In this document: piece by piece, positions 1 to 12,449 of the stretch
Layout: each line of letters begins with the position of its first letter
How positions within the stretch are numbered: the first letter of the stretch is position 1
Source: Pomacea canaliculata
Taxonomy: Eukaryota; Mollusca; Gastropoda; Architaenioglossa; Ampullariidae
DNA: 64,000 nucleotides
Reading direction: 5' to 3'
Assembly: GCF_003073045.1 (NCBI RefSeq)
Contig: NC_037599.1
Coordinates: 19,844,555 to 19,908,554, forward strand
Translations under genes and position numbers: made by a program
Notes under the pieces: model-generated
Database searches by the model: none
The model's input: only the letters and a program-made list of their open reading frames with translations
Told to the model about the DNA's origin: nothing

Positions 1-199
1 ACTATTTTAGCCTTTGGAAATTTTTGTGGTAACAAAAGTGTAAACTAGTTTCTTAAAGTCAGATCTAGATTTTCAAACATTTGCAGAAGGATCGATTTTT
101 TAAAATGCAACAAAAACAAACACTGATTTCTTGTGCTAGTTTATGTCTAAAGCAATGGTTTGAGAACAGAGAAAAACTGGTATAAAGAGTTTTACTTAC

Positions 200-3100
200 C
201 CAAAACCCAGAGAGGTTTTATGCTGACTTTACATGCAGTACTTTCATTACCAATATGAAGCTCAGCTCGACTAACATTTTCTGTAACCTGGAACAGCCAA
301 GACATCAAATATTTCACTATCAACCTATGTGCAACAACTGACCTGTTTTGATGTCGCAGTTGTCAGAATCTTTCCATGAAGTCTTACTTTTCAAGGAGGG
401 AAAAGTGAAGAAAATAGTTTTGTTCCTTTATTTTAATAACTAATAAAAGAACGAAAGCCAAATAGTGAAAGGACTGGTGCGAGTTTTGACTAGATCTATT
501 CTTCAGTAGTTACATTGCATTCTACTGTAAATTTGCATGCTGCAAATACATTCTGCTGATTAAATGTGCCAGTTCAACCAACCAATGACCTATGATTTAC
601 ATTATTGTTTTTTGAAGGGGGAAAAAAAAGTGAAGAATGTTTTATTTCCATTTTAAATACCTTAATAGTAGAATGCATGACAAGCAAATGTCAGGATGTG
701 AAACAAATCATCTTATCTATAAGCTAAATGTTTTATCCTTAAGCTAAATGTACAAAATCACCCCATCATTTTACCTTGGCCTTGTTTATATAAAGCAAGT
801 GATCAATAACCTTTGTCCAGCATGGGGTGTAGTGGTTAAAACACTTATTTGTTACTACTGTAGTGAGAAACGCAGGGTTCAGATCTTGTCTCAGGACACT
901 CTCTGTATATGACACCTGTCCATAGGGCTGGACGTTAGGCATTTTCCCCAGGTACCCTAGTTTCTTCCTGCTTCCACTCCCCTCCATAATGCGACATCAC
1001 CTCAAGGTGGAAGTACTTTCCTACTAAATAAACCAACCAACAATACCTTTGTCCACCAGTCTCTCCCACAATTCCCTTTCTGGTCTGTTTTGTAATTTTC
1101 TCAGAGATAGACATAGCATCATTCTTATTTCCTGTGAGGTTCTATGTTGTAAACAGGATGAAGTGGTTTGTGCAAGTGTTTCCACTTCAAAAACTATAAT
1201 GAAGATAAAAAGGCATGGCAGGTTGGTCACTTTTAGCATACCTTAGCACCACAAAGACGCAAGAGAGCTGCCACTTGATTACGTGGAGGAGTACAAGATT
1301 TAGAAACAAAGACAATTCCAATCCCATCAAACAGCTTTGACTGAAAATCTCCATCTGAAATTTGTTGCCGAGCGAGCCGTGTAACCTGCAAGGAAAAAAT
1401 ATTGCATTATTAGTGGCACGATGATTTTTAAAATTTATTTCTGAAAATTATTATAACCTGAAAACATTCCACACATCACTTTCATGTTGATATGAACTGT
1501 AAATAGCAATGACATAATGACAAACCTTACCTTAGACTTCGGAAATTCCTTTATCAGTTCGAATGTCTCTTCTGGTACCCATTTTTCGGCTTCTAGTGAT
1601 TGAATTACCTGCAACCATCAGCTAGAGATCAATGGTGTTTTCTGTTGCAGGTAACTTTGCCTAACAATGCCACCAAGAAAACATCCTACTTTCAGAAGGG
1701 AAACAAAAATCAAGATAAACAGAAAATCTGATACTGCTGCATGATCTGAATTTCCATCCAAAATTGAAAAGCAGATCTGTTATATGCTTATATATATACA
1801 CTGTTAAAATTTATCTAAATATCACACAATCTTTTAAGATTTACAGATAATGGCAGCTGTCACCCACCCATGTTTTGCTTAGAATCCAACAGCCTCTTGC
1901 CAGACCATGCAGAACATTCAGGGTACGCCGTGGTTCACCACATATTAGGTGAGTCGTGTGACGTGAAACATTGTTTTCCAAAACAAACCCACCAAGTCTT
2001 TTCACAGCAGATATAACCAGCTCTTGCTCCCTGTGAAAAAAAAAAGGCACAAGGGAAAAAAGGGAAAGAGTATAAATATCATCTTCAATATAAATTAAAA
2101 GCAGCTATGGAAGAAAATATGAACTTTGACTCTGCATATTTATTAGCTACATTTTTAAAGCAAATTGTACTCAGCAGTAATATTAACAACTAATAAAGTA
2201 TGCATGAAAATATAAAAATGCAGATCGTCTCAAGAGTACAAACTATGTCTCAAAAATCAGATTACTCACTGCCTGTGTAAACTGGTCATCACAATAGAAG
2301 ACTTCTTCCCAAACTGTTTGGAATACTGCTGGCTTGAAGTTTGTTTCTTTTCCTCCCCAGATGTATCGGCACTCTCTGACACACTAGAAAGAGACACCTG
2401 CCTTTTCAAGCGGCTGCTCTGCTTGCATTTTAATGAAGTTTGAAACTCCTCAATGCTGGCCCGTGGCTTGGAATGCTCCTGTTGGTTCACGAAAGATGGA
2501 GAGGTCAAAGTGTCATCGACAGCCATGGACATCGAAGCACCCAGCAGGCTATTGTTCGGCAACCCCCCCAGCACACTGTCACTAGTGCTTTGACTGCCAC
2601 GGCTTCTACGCATTCGTTTTGGCTGACTCTTTCTAAAAGCTGGCTTTTCTTCACTGTCTGAATCTGAAGTCAATGATTTTTTCTTTGATCGAGAATTTAT
2701 TTTCCCTTTGTTTTCTTTTGTCTTACACAAGCTCCTTCTACCTTTTTTGACTGGTTGATGAGTATCTAGTAAAATGTCATCAATCTGCCCTGACTCTGTT
2801 TGTTGCTCTATTTCGCTCTGCTTTTCAGACAATTTGCATTTACGTGGACTGTCAGGTGTCTGGATGAAAAACTCCATTTCCTGGTTAAGGTTATGAAGTT
2901 TTCTTTTTCGTCCCGTTGTCACCACAGATTCTATTGGCATCTTCTTTGTGGAAGTCATGGAACTTGAGTCAGATGGCATCTCAGTTACACATTTTTCACT
3001 TAAGCTAACAATACAGTCTTTGCTCATGTCCTCATCCATCATGAAAGGGACAGACCTGCCTGAAGCTAGCTGCTGACCTGAAAGTGACCTACCTGAGATG

Positions 3101-6100
3101 TTACCAGCACCAGCTGCAGCTCCAGTTGTGGACAAGCTTGTGGCTAGGCTACGTCTTGAACGCCTCCTTTCTGCACCATGGACTTTGGTTTGGCCTTGTA
3201 TCTGGACCTTGGATGCAGTCCCTGGATCAGCGTCCTGATCCCTTCTGCATTCTGCACTAGAATCTATCAAGTTGGCTGTTTTATCTGGCTGGGAAGTAGC
3301 TGTTACAGCAAGAATGTTTCCACAACTGGATAACCTTGTACTACGACAGTCTGGCTTAAATTTATGATCTAGAGAAGCTTCGTCTGCTGAGTCTGATAGG
3401 GGTTTGTCTGCCAAGCCCAGCTGAAGCTTGTCTGTCGAGTTCAAGTGAAGCCTGTCTGCTGAGTCTTGCTGAAATTTGTCTGCAGGTTCTGAACAAGACC
3501 CATAGCCACAATCCTCATTTACCGAGGCTACTCCTTTTCCATCAAGTTGCCTCCCCTCCTTTAGTGATTCTTTGTGGCATGCTTTTGTATAATCGTTGTT
3601 GCCTTCTAAATTCAATCTTGTGAAAAACTTATTTGATAACCGCATGCTGCGCCTTTTGTGGTTTATCTGATTGTCATATACAGGGCTACCTTCAGAGTCT
3701 AGCTGAGAAGCTTTGTGAAGTTTCTTGTTTCTAGAAATCATACTATTTTTGTTAATGTCCTTGCCATCTGGTGAAATTATTTGTGTAGCTTTCAAATACT
3801 TCTCTTCTTCATTTTCAGTGCTCTCAAGATGTGGTTTCTCCTGCAAGACTGCACTAGTCCTTTGTCTAACAAGCTCCTCTGATATATCCTCATCATCTGC
3901 TATTGACAGAAAATTGAAATTTTTCTTATAGATTCATTCTTTAATACTTTTCAAACCACCCAACTATTAAGTATTAAGAGGAGCTTAGAGGTTACAAATG
4001 CTCTTTACCATACTATTGCCCCTTGTCAGTGGGTCCTAACCCAAACACCTCACTCCCCAACTACCATAATGTCACAGTCATATCTTTATGTGTTATATGA
4101 AAACAGATCGTGCAGGATTCACCAGCCCCAAAAGGCTGCCAGATGAATATCAACCAAAAAAAAAAAAAAACAAAAAACTAATTGTATCAGGAGCACACTG
4201 GTCTAGAGTCATGATAAACTAAGCAGACATTTCAACCAAAGTGAGGAAGTACAGTCAGAAAGTAAAGAAACTCATAAAATAAATCTTGCTAATGATGAGC
4301 TATTTAGCATATTCTAAATGATGAACACTACGGTGAGACAATAAATGAAATATTTCTATTACTTTGTTACCTGTGAACAGCTTTCTTTGAAGAGGTGTTT
4401 CTGGAGCTGATCTGAAGGACACAGGAGATGAACAGATGCCATTTTTCTTTGCTGTAAAAATGTGTGTGATTGAGAAAGATTAAGATAAACAAGCAAATGT
4501 TAAGTTTAGATACAACCTTGTTTTTCTTATTTACTTTAAAATATGAACATGAGGTAAGTGCAAACATTTGCATAAGAGTGAAGTTATTTAAGAAAAGCCA
4601 TAGTAAAGATTAATTCAGGGCAGTATCAACTTGATGTAATTCAACAGTCAGGACTGATTCACTTCATAATAAATATGCTTCATCACCCTCGACATAGCAT
4701 AAGTCCATCATTTGTCACCTATGCATTTGTTCCTTGACCAGTGCCTGTTGTTGGGGGAGCATATGGATAGATGCGGCAGCTGATGAGTCCTGTCACTTAT
4801 GCCTATTTGGGGTGACAGTGAGCAGATATAACACATAACAACCAGTCTAATCTTTGATGTTTGTAAGCCAGTTCTTTTGATGGCCACTTCGGCACTGACC
4901 ACCCTCCCAAGAAGGTGTCATACCAGGTTCCCATGGCCAAACCAGACCAGCTTATGTTACTTGATTGTTGCAGGTCGAGGTTTCTGATCTTCTACGAGTG
5001 TGGCACCTGTGCTTCATACAGAGTTATTGGTTTTATGCTCTATGTACAAGATCCAGAGCAGCCTCCTCAAGCACTTGTTCTTGAATGCCTGGATTCTCCT
5101 TTCCGTTTCGGTGAGCAGAGTCCACGTGTCGCATCAATAGAGCAGGATTGGTACTACAAGGGATTTGTACAGATTGTACTTTGTAGTAAGCCTGATGTCA
5201 ATGGCTGTGCTAGATCCTGTCCAGCTCAGCCATTTCCAGTGTTACTGCTGTGATCCTGATATGGATATTATACGGTTATGACGCTGCAATCCTTGTGGCT
5301 CCCAAGTACAGCTGCTTATCCCATTCATGTAGATATCTGTTTTGTATGCCAGTGCTCACAACTTCCCTCTTATCAGTGCTGGCCTCCATTCTGTATGGGC
5401 TCCAACTGTCTGTCAGCCTGCTGGTAAGGTCTTGGAGTTGGTTCTTTGTTAGTGCTTGGTAACAAGTCTGTAGTCTGCAAATCAGCCTTCCACCAATGAA
5501 AATAGAAATGTGATGGTTATGGAGGGTTTCATGCATGTTGTTCTTCAAGAATATATTGAACACACAGATGATAGGGACACCCTTGATAATAAGGCTTATG
5601 GTTCTGTCATTCTGGCGCTGTTTGCTGTTTCCAACTATATAATTTCGCCAAAAAGAAGCACTTTATATTGATAAATGTGCATTTTTAAAGATGAATTAAA
5701 GATGAATTTAAAGATGATTAAGTGGCACAGTTTCAAAGTATTAAGTATTCTTTTTAGTGATTCAGAACAAAATGAAATTGACTAAGACTGATCAGCACTC
5801 AGTAGCTAAATGGCTGTCTCTTCCTGCACTCTGTCTGCTATCAAGCACATTTGTATACCTGGCGCACAAATAGCAACACCACCCTACCTTCTTTCTCCTT
5901 CTGCAGCTGCAGGATGCGTTCCTGCAGACTGGGCGGAGTGACAGGGATTGTGGTGCTCCAGGTGACTGCAGTAAGAGGCTGCTCACCACCTACGAAAATG
6001 CACAATGTAATTGTAACTTTAGTACTTCACTCCCTACCACAGCAGTGTCTTTATACAGGTGCCAAAGGTTGAAAGACTAGTATTAAGCCCTTATGGCTCA

Positions 6101-9100
6101 ACTCCATTTACATTTTGTCTACAAGGCACATGCCTATGCAATCAAGATCTTTTAGACTTTTAAGCAAATCCTTTCAACCCATTGTCAAATTTAAGGGAAA
6201 ACTGCAAGCAGAACGAATACAATAACTCATAGAGAAATCAGACAAAAGCCTTTAAGCTAGAATTGACTACATTTTCTTCTAGTCAAAGATCAGAAACCCC
6301 ATGTATCTGAAAAGTGTGCAGATTTACTCCGGTAGTTTAACAGAAACAAAAAGTAATGATGTTATCACCACAAACATTCTAATGTCTATTTGATTTCCTC
6401 AGTTAACTTTGACTGCAGATTACAATTCACAAAAAAGTATGATCATGATGGGTAAGAATAAGTGATTGTTAACAGATGAAAATCACAAAACTTACTGGTA
6501 ATCGTGGTTGTGTGTCTTCCACTAAAACCATAGCAGAAGACCGGTCAGGTGTGACTGTATCATTGACAAAGAATGTATTAGCACGAGCCATTCGCTTGTG
6601 ACGTCTCTCTACACTTTCTGCACTCCGTGTCATTTCATCATTGAAGTCTCGAGGCTGCATTGACTTATACTTCTGAAATAAAGACATTTTCTCTCTTCAA
6701 CACCATTGTACAGTCTTGCCTACCCTTCTCTAAAACCTGCATTCTGTCAAGCACAGCTCAAAATCCAGGCAAAAATAATTCTCATGCACTAATTCTCTCA
6801 GAAGCTCCCTCCTATTACAATCGCACGACTTCTTTGGTTATCTTCTAAAACCAATCTTCTTCGAGTCACACTAAGACAATGACCTACCAACGCTCCATTA
6901 ACTTGGAATGAATTATCCTGTCAGCCTTCATCGCTCTGATCTCTTGCTATCTTTAAATTTAAGACACATTCTTCCAGAACTACGACATCACTGTGACCCC
7001 CACCTCACCATGAGCATGCATAATGTGTGTTTGTAATTTACTTTGTGTATGAGTGAGTGTATGTTATAGAAGTGAGCGTGTCTGTTATATTCGAATGTGG
7101 GTGCACGGCTATTGATGATTTAGTCTATGTATGATTTAGGTAGAGCGCTATGAGAAAATCTTTAGAGAGGTGCTACATACATTCTCATTCATAAGACTGC
7201 AAAGAAATTCAGCCACTATAACTGTTGCATAATCTTTTCAGAAATTGTTTACTTCCTAGCAAAGATGGATTCTACCAGCTTTTCCATCAAAGTCACCAAT
7301 ATTACTACAATACCGGAACTGTGAATGAATCAGTACTCTGCCAGTTGTCTAATGAGCAGAAATAAAGCAAAAGTCACCAAAAATATTGAAAATGGACAAG
7401 TAAAAAGTAGTTAAAGCAATCAAATGATCCTGACTACAGTAGAACCCATAGCCATTCCAGTAAAATGTATGGCTGCCTATTTAAGTTTGATAAAACTATT
7501 TGAATGAAGCCTCTATTGGAGCTCTTTAAAGCAGCAGACATAAACAGGAGACACACACACCCCCTTCTACAATAAGCATTATTTGAAAGGGTATTTTTTA
7601 ATATATAAAAAATATAGTCTAAAACAAATCTATATTAATTGGTTTTAAAACTTTATAAGTAACTAATTAAAGTCCCACTACTGATTCTTCAAGCATTTGA
7701 ACCAAATCATCTTTGTTCATAACAATCTGTCAGTGTTGCTACTAATAATACAATCAGCAAAGTTTTGCATATGCATCTTCCAACATGAACAACAAACCTT
7801 CCATCGAACACCAGGAAGAGGTGATGAAAGGTATTTTTCTGTGTTGGCCACAAAACCTTCCTCTGGTACATGCTGACCCTGCTCTCTGCATCTGCAATAA
7901 AACAAAAAGGAAGGGAAATTATAACAGGAAAAACAAAAAATAACTTATGAACTAAGGCAATAAGGAAAATGTGTACACTGAAACCGCTACCATTTGAACC
8001 ACTCAGTCAGCTACAAGCTTCAATCAGACATTAATGAGTTCCAAAATCATCTCTGGCATCTCTTTCTCTGCATTTTGAAATTATTCGTAGTTTGGATACC
8101 TTTCATACATATATATGTCAGTCTGAAAGCAAGGGGGAGAGAGTACTAAATTTTATTTTGTCCAAGAGTCTTCTCCCATCAACTTTTATTTTAGTATTCC
8201 TTATGCTTATTCTAACAATGTGAAGCAGCCACCTGCTAGGATTCTGCAGACATGCTATTTATTATTAATTATAAAACATCAAGTGCTATAATCTGAAAAA
8301 AATGTGAATGTTATTATGTAAATTTCTTTTAACAAAAACAAGCTTTAACAGGATAACAAGGTAAAATCATCACATTAAAACCACTGTTTACTGCCACAGC
8401 AGATCCTAAAATATGACAAAAGTAAACATTCCAATGCATACCGCTCAACCCATAGGACAGAAACAAGATGTACTTTTCTCTTTATGGCTCTATCATAGGT
8501 TCGTTTCTTGCCCTCTTTGAAGATAACATGTGTGACCTCATCTGTAAAATTTTGCTCCACACGAGCTCCCAGGCGTTCTAGAACTTTCTGGATTGATGCA
8601 CTGCGATTGTCATTTGCTGTGCGAACTTCAACATATGCCACTACATCTGTATAACAAGGAAAAAAGATATTTTGTCTCAGAATGTAACATTTTTGAAGAA
8701 AATGTTATGATTGAAGAACTATTTTAAAAGTCATCTGAAGATGAAAATTATATGCATGTACATCAATGTCATTTGCTAACCAGAACTCAGAACACACTCT
8801 ATCATGTTACTACAGAAAAAGTGTATTTCTAACTTTGAAATCTAAAAATTAACTTTATAATTAAAAAAAAAAACTATTTTCTGATATTAAAAACATTTGA
8901 AAGATTACTGTAAGTACTTCCAAATTTTTTTTTCAGCTATTAAACAAATTTCTAGTTCTTCACTTTACTTTCCTGAATATAGATTGTGTGTGACCTCTAT
9001 TTTTTCTCATTTGTCAAAAAAAGGGAAGTTACAGTGTTCCTAGCATTAATAACTTCTAAAAATTGTGAAAAAAATTTCAGAATGAAAAAAGAAAAACCTT

Positions 9101-9192
9101 CTACCTTTTAAGATGTCTAATGGTATTGGAGATAAGACGATCTCTCCTGTGTCTGAAGAGGTGCATATAGATTCATTGACTGAAGTTTCCAT
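200..9192 (-). CDS. MCPH1: Microcephalin (MCPH1), partial at C-terminus
   Basis: Microcephalin is a nuclear BRCT protein that restrains premature chromosome condensation (through condensin II) and acts in the DNA-damage response. Coding exons in transcript order: 9192-9105, 8646-8442, 7891-7798, 6672-6496, 5978-5888, 4451-4371, 3899-2270, 2030-1868, 1608-1531, 1385-1242, 287-200. All junctions are GT-AG and every phase matches, giving 946 residues so far; the last exon(s) lie left of the window. BRCT1 is at about residues 28-115 (VVAYVEV, THVIF, LVSVLWVER), followed by KYKSMQPRDF, close to the vertebrate KCMQPKDF. A 543-residue central exon is low-complexity, basic and Ser-rich. BRCT2 at about 787-869 carries RTLNVLHGLARGCWILS and WVPEETFEL; BRCT3 starts near 878 and ends with KPLWVL. 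The first ATG (9190-9192) fits the family N-terminus, which ends in ILKD before VVAYVEV. The central exon runs upstream of its first in-frame ATG, so that ATG is not a start. Human MCPH1 is 835 residues; the excess lies in the central exon. Identification is confident; the exon 5 acceptor was chosen by phase. Confidence 0.94.
820..1041 (+). mobile_element. tRNA-derived SINE with target-site duplication
   Basis: This 222-bp insertion lies in an MCPH1 intron, antisense to the gene. Its head has a tRNA-like A box (tgtagtggtta, about 828-838) and B box (gggttcagatc, 875-885), and its tail ends in aaataaaccaacc. It is flanked by near-identical direct repeats, aataacctttgtcca at 805-819 and aatacctttgtcca at 1042-1055, which is the target-site duplication expected of LINE-mobilised SINEs. 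A second, 5'-shortened copy of the family is at 19076-19226. A diverged B box and an indel in the duplication suggest moderate age. Confidence 0.75.
3367..3486 (-). repeat. MCPH1: In-frame 24-bp (8-residue) tandem repeat inside MCPH1
   Basis: Five consecutive 8-residue units (PADKFQQD, SADRLHLN, STDKLQLG, LADKPLSD, SADEASLD) are encoded on the minus strand, at about residues 384-423 of the model. The DNA shows the matching 24-bp period around ttgtctgc cores. It falls in the disordered linker between BRCT1 and BRCT2. Confidence 0.75.
4690..5640 (-). mobile_element. Degenerate non-LTR retrotransposon (LINE) RT fragment
   Basis: Minus-strand translation, across several stops and frame changes, gives the 3' part of a LINE ORF2. 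Near 5563 it reads FNIFLKNNM, then IGGRLIC, LQDLTSRL and MEASTDK, typical of the end of the reverse-transcriptase core. From about 5200 downward it reads KYNLYKSLVVPILLY, a stop, then CDTWTLLTETERRIQAF, CLRRLL, EHKTNN and KLVWFGHG, the conserved C-terminal block. The catalytic FADD motif is not intact. This resembles the RTE-like elements abundant in molluscs, but clade assignment is tentative. It lies in the MCPH1 intron between exons 5 and 6, sense to the gene. Plus-strand open frames here are its antisense. Confidence 0.8.
6680..7200 (+). mobile_element. Probable LINE 3' end (ORF2 C-terminus and tail)
   Basis: Within an MCPH1 intron, a plus-strand frame around 6890-6985 reads PLTWNELS and then LAIFKFKTH, recalling the LWNSLP...LPSFKxxLKTHLF block at the end of many LINE ORF2 proteins. 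A TG-rich spacer follows, ending in gtagagcgctatgag...gctacatacat (7140-7190), a diverged version of a GCGCTATATAAAT-type retroposon tail. Heavily mutated, so the call rests on short motifs. Confidence 0.4.
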
Positions 9193-10785
9193 CCTCTACT
9201 GAAATCTTATCTGAGAAGACACTTTGTTAAATGTGGACATGCACTTATTATATGACTGTGGCCACACATAGTGTCATCATCAGGTGAAACTGGAACGAAA
9301 TATGTAGTTGAATGCTAAAACTTGCTCAGCTTTTAAGAGAAATAATATTATAATTATAAGAAAATCAGGTATAGCAGTTATCAACTTATAAAATTAAAAT
9401 AAAATGTTTGTGTCAGATCCATACACAGGTTTTACTCACAACTACTAATCCCAGTCAGACCAGAAGAAGAATCATACAAGAACACCAGCTTTCAAAATCA
9501 ACATTTTAACACTGATCTTTATGATTACAGTTCCTTTCGGTTCAAACTCATAAAGCGAAATATATAAAGTCAAACGGAAAACATAAAACTGATAACTGCA
9601 AACTAAAAAAGTAAGAAACCACTGCTAATGTGCTGACAAAACAAAACAAAAAAATCTGGAACACATTCATTCTGGCAACAACAAAGCAGTCTCGGAACTC
9701 TGATCGACACTTCGTTGTTGAGCTAGCTCAAAAGTTAAAAAAATATCTCACGACTAAAGGTAAATGATTTTTCAGAAACTTCAAGATATAGAAATTAAAT
9801 ATGCTTACTCGTTGATATCTTCGTTATATGGTAAAATGTTTCGAACACCTGCAAATGTGTGTGCAAGTACCTTCAAAAATGGCGCCGTGTACCTAAATTC
9901 AAGGGAAACTACTGGCCGAGCACATCATAGCCTCCCTTTGCTGCCCATGTTTTACTGCTCCTGGTCATTTAGGATTTTTTTTTTTTTTTTTTTTTTTCTT
10001 CTTCTGTAAATCTTCCTACTATCAAAGAATACGCTTAACCATGCCTTAGAGCAACCCGATCGACTATATAATGGTACCGCCTTGATATTTTCGTATTATG
10101 CGATATGCTGATGAAGCTTATATATAACCTACTACATGAGGACAAACTGCTGCTGGCTGGTTGTTTTATGCCATTATGGCCATCTTCCTCTCTGCTGGTG
10201 GAACACATATGGTTAAGGAGGTAACTTTAGGGGTTGTTTTTTGTTTGTTGCCAATTTAGCTAGTTTATCAGCCTCTTGATCAGTTCCTTTTATTTCCATA
10301 TGGGGTGGAATTCAAAGAAGCTTAATGTCTCAATTTTGCTGGTTAATCTTGTGTATGATAGACAGTATCTCATATATTATGTGTATTCTGTTTAAAGATA
10401 AGTTTTTTTAGTGCATGGAGTGACACTTTCCCCACAAACAAAGGTGAGCTGATTAAGGTGCATATACATACATTATTTAGTCGCACGAACAAACAACACT
10501 CAGCACGCATCAATGCGTTTTACTAATTCGCTCTGTATGACTCAGCCATGCAGTCGTTCCTTGGCTTTTGATGTAATGTTTTTGATGCATGTGTTTATAC
10601 GTGCATGAATGTACGTGTCATGTGAAGTGAGTCTAAGAATAAGTAAAAATAAATAAGCAGCCTGAGAGACTTATGCATGTCATGGTCATTCCTTTTGTGA
10701 GTGAACACGACCACAAAATCATTAGAAAAAAATAAATGTCACTGCACAGTACCTTCCAGAGCTTTTAGGGCTGTGTTTTGACAAC
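9193..10785. promoter_or_regulatory. MCPH1 5' flank and probable promoter
   Basis: No coding exon is seen between the MCPH1 start and the 3' end of the next minus-strand gene. The region should hold the MCPH1 5'UTR and promoter. A YY1-like element (aaaatggcgcc, near 9876-9886) and a poly-T tract (9970-9997) are present; the transcription start cannot be placed. The remainder is AT-rich without recognised motifs. Confidence 0.35.
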
Positions 10786-10791
10786 TTTATT
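10786..10791 (-). terminator. AATAAA polyadenylation signal
   Basis: A canonical AATAAA on the minus strand, about 90 nt past the stop codon of the unknown gene ending at 10879, which suggests a very short 3'UTR. Confidence 0.5.
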
Positions 10792-10878
10792 ATTCTATAA
10801 TATTCGACTTGTTGTTTACGTATAACTTAAGTTACGATCTCTCAGCATCTAGACCGTATTGCTCCCCATCTTGTATGT

Positions 10879-12416
10879 TCATGTCATGTCATCTCCACAG
10901 ACTGCAAGCGTGGACAAACGTTCCGTTGTGCTGTGTCTCTTCTGCCCTCCCTCCCTGTCAGCAATCTCTAAGTCTAAGGCAACACGCTTCTCCTCCCGCG
11001 ACTTCAAATATCGCGAGAAGTGAATGCGGTTTCTTTTCGCGATCTCTTCGATTGGCTCGTAGTCTGTCTTATTCCTCTCCAGGGTCATATCGATGACAGA
11101 GTTATTGAACTTTGCTGCAGTGTCACTGACGGGGTTTGATTTCTGGTGCCGTCTGGAAGTCACAAGTGTCAGCTTATTAGGAGTCATTTTCGGCAGAAGT
11201 CGCTCGCCGGAAATAAAACAAGAGTAGACTCCCTTCTGCGAGTTGTCGGTCCCATCACTCTCTAGTCTCGGTGCCCCTGGCGGAAACAGACCAGCCTTCT
11301 GATGGAAGGTCTGGCAAGGCCAGGACTGCGACACCGCGGGTGGAACCATGTAATTCCTTTTGGTAGGCAGGAAGTCGTAGCCATTCTGGGTCAGAGAATG
11401 GTGACGTGGAAGACTGCGCATGCGCTCGATTGTCAGCAGCATGTGACGCTCACGTGACTGCAACTGCTGTCTCAGGTCTTGTATTCTCTTCAGGTATTCC
11501 TGCTGCCTCTGGGCCACTCGTTCATATTGGGCCAACCACTCAGTCATCCTGAAAGCCGTGAACAAATTTTCATACTGTAATATCAAAAGAAAGTCAACAG
11601 GAGATTGAAGTTCCCCCCACCCCCCACCTTGTATTAAAGCTCCCGTGAGTAAAAATTTTCTTTTCTACTGACTGGATAAATATTTTGCACTGGACGTTTA
11701 ATGATCTCTCTTTTAAAAAAAATGAAAGTAAGCTCAGAATCGCTACAACTGTTGTTATAGCCATTTAACAAAAATACATCTGTTTGTAACAAAAACACAT
11801 GGTGAACATTTTGTTTAAGCATGTAAAGTGACCTAAGTTTCAACTACTGGCAATCATAAAACTTCAGGAATATACTAATGTGGTTTCATTTTTTTCATTT
11901 GCGACGTCACAGAATAATGAGGTCTTGACCTTTCCCCCAAACCTTCACACCCAGGTGAGAAGGTTTCTATCTCGAGAAACTTTTTTTTTTTAAAGCTCAG
12001 ATTTTGGAAATTTGCATATCTTTAAAAGAACTTATCCTAGGCATTTGAAAACAATTTTGCGCTCGGATTTAACTACACACATATTGTCAAAATGGTGGAA
12101 TTAGTTACACTAACACAATGTAAACATTGGCTACACAGTAACAGACTGCAATAGAAGTAATAGTGTGCTGACAGTGAGGGGAAAATACAGAACTTTCCTG
12201 AGAACTTTTGCTTCCTTTCCGGAGACAGGAGGTGACACTTAAAGGCAAACTTTTGCGGGGCCAGTCGTGTGAACATACAGGCGAAGACATTTTCTGATGG
12301 AACGGAACTCTGTAGAGCTCGGTCGAACATACGTCAATACCAGCTGGTGTACCTCGTGTACGTGTATCTATGTGACTGGGAGACTTACTGTCTGTGTGTG
12401 GTGTGTGTGTGCGTGT

Positions 12417-12449
<33 letters not shown>

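Noticed and set aside
4915-5253. 112-residue plus-strand open frame
   Set aside because: It is the antisense of the minus-strand LINE fragment, whose reading gives recognisable reverse-transcriptase C-terminal motifs.
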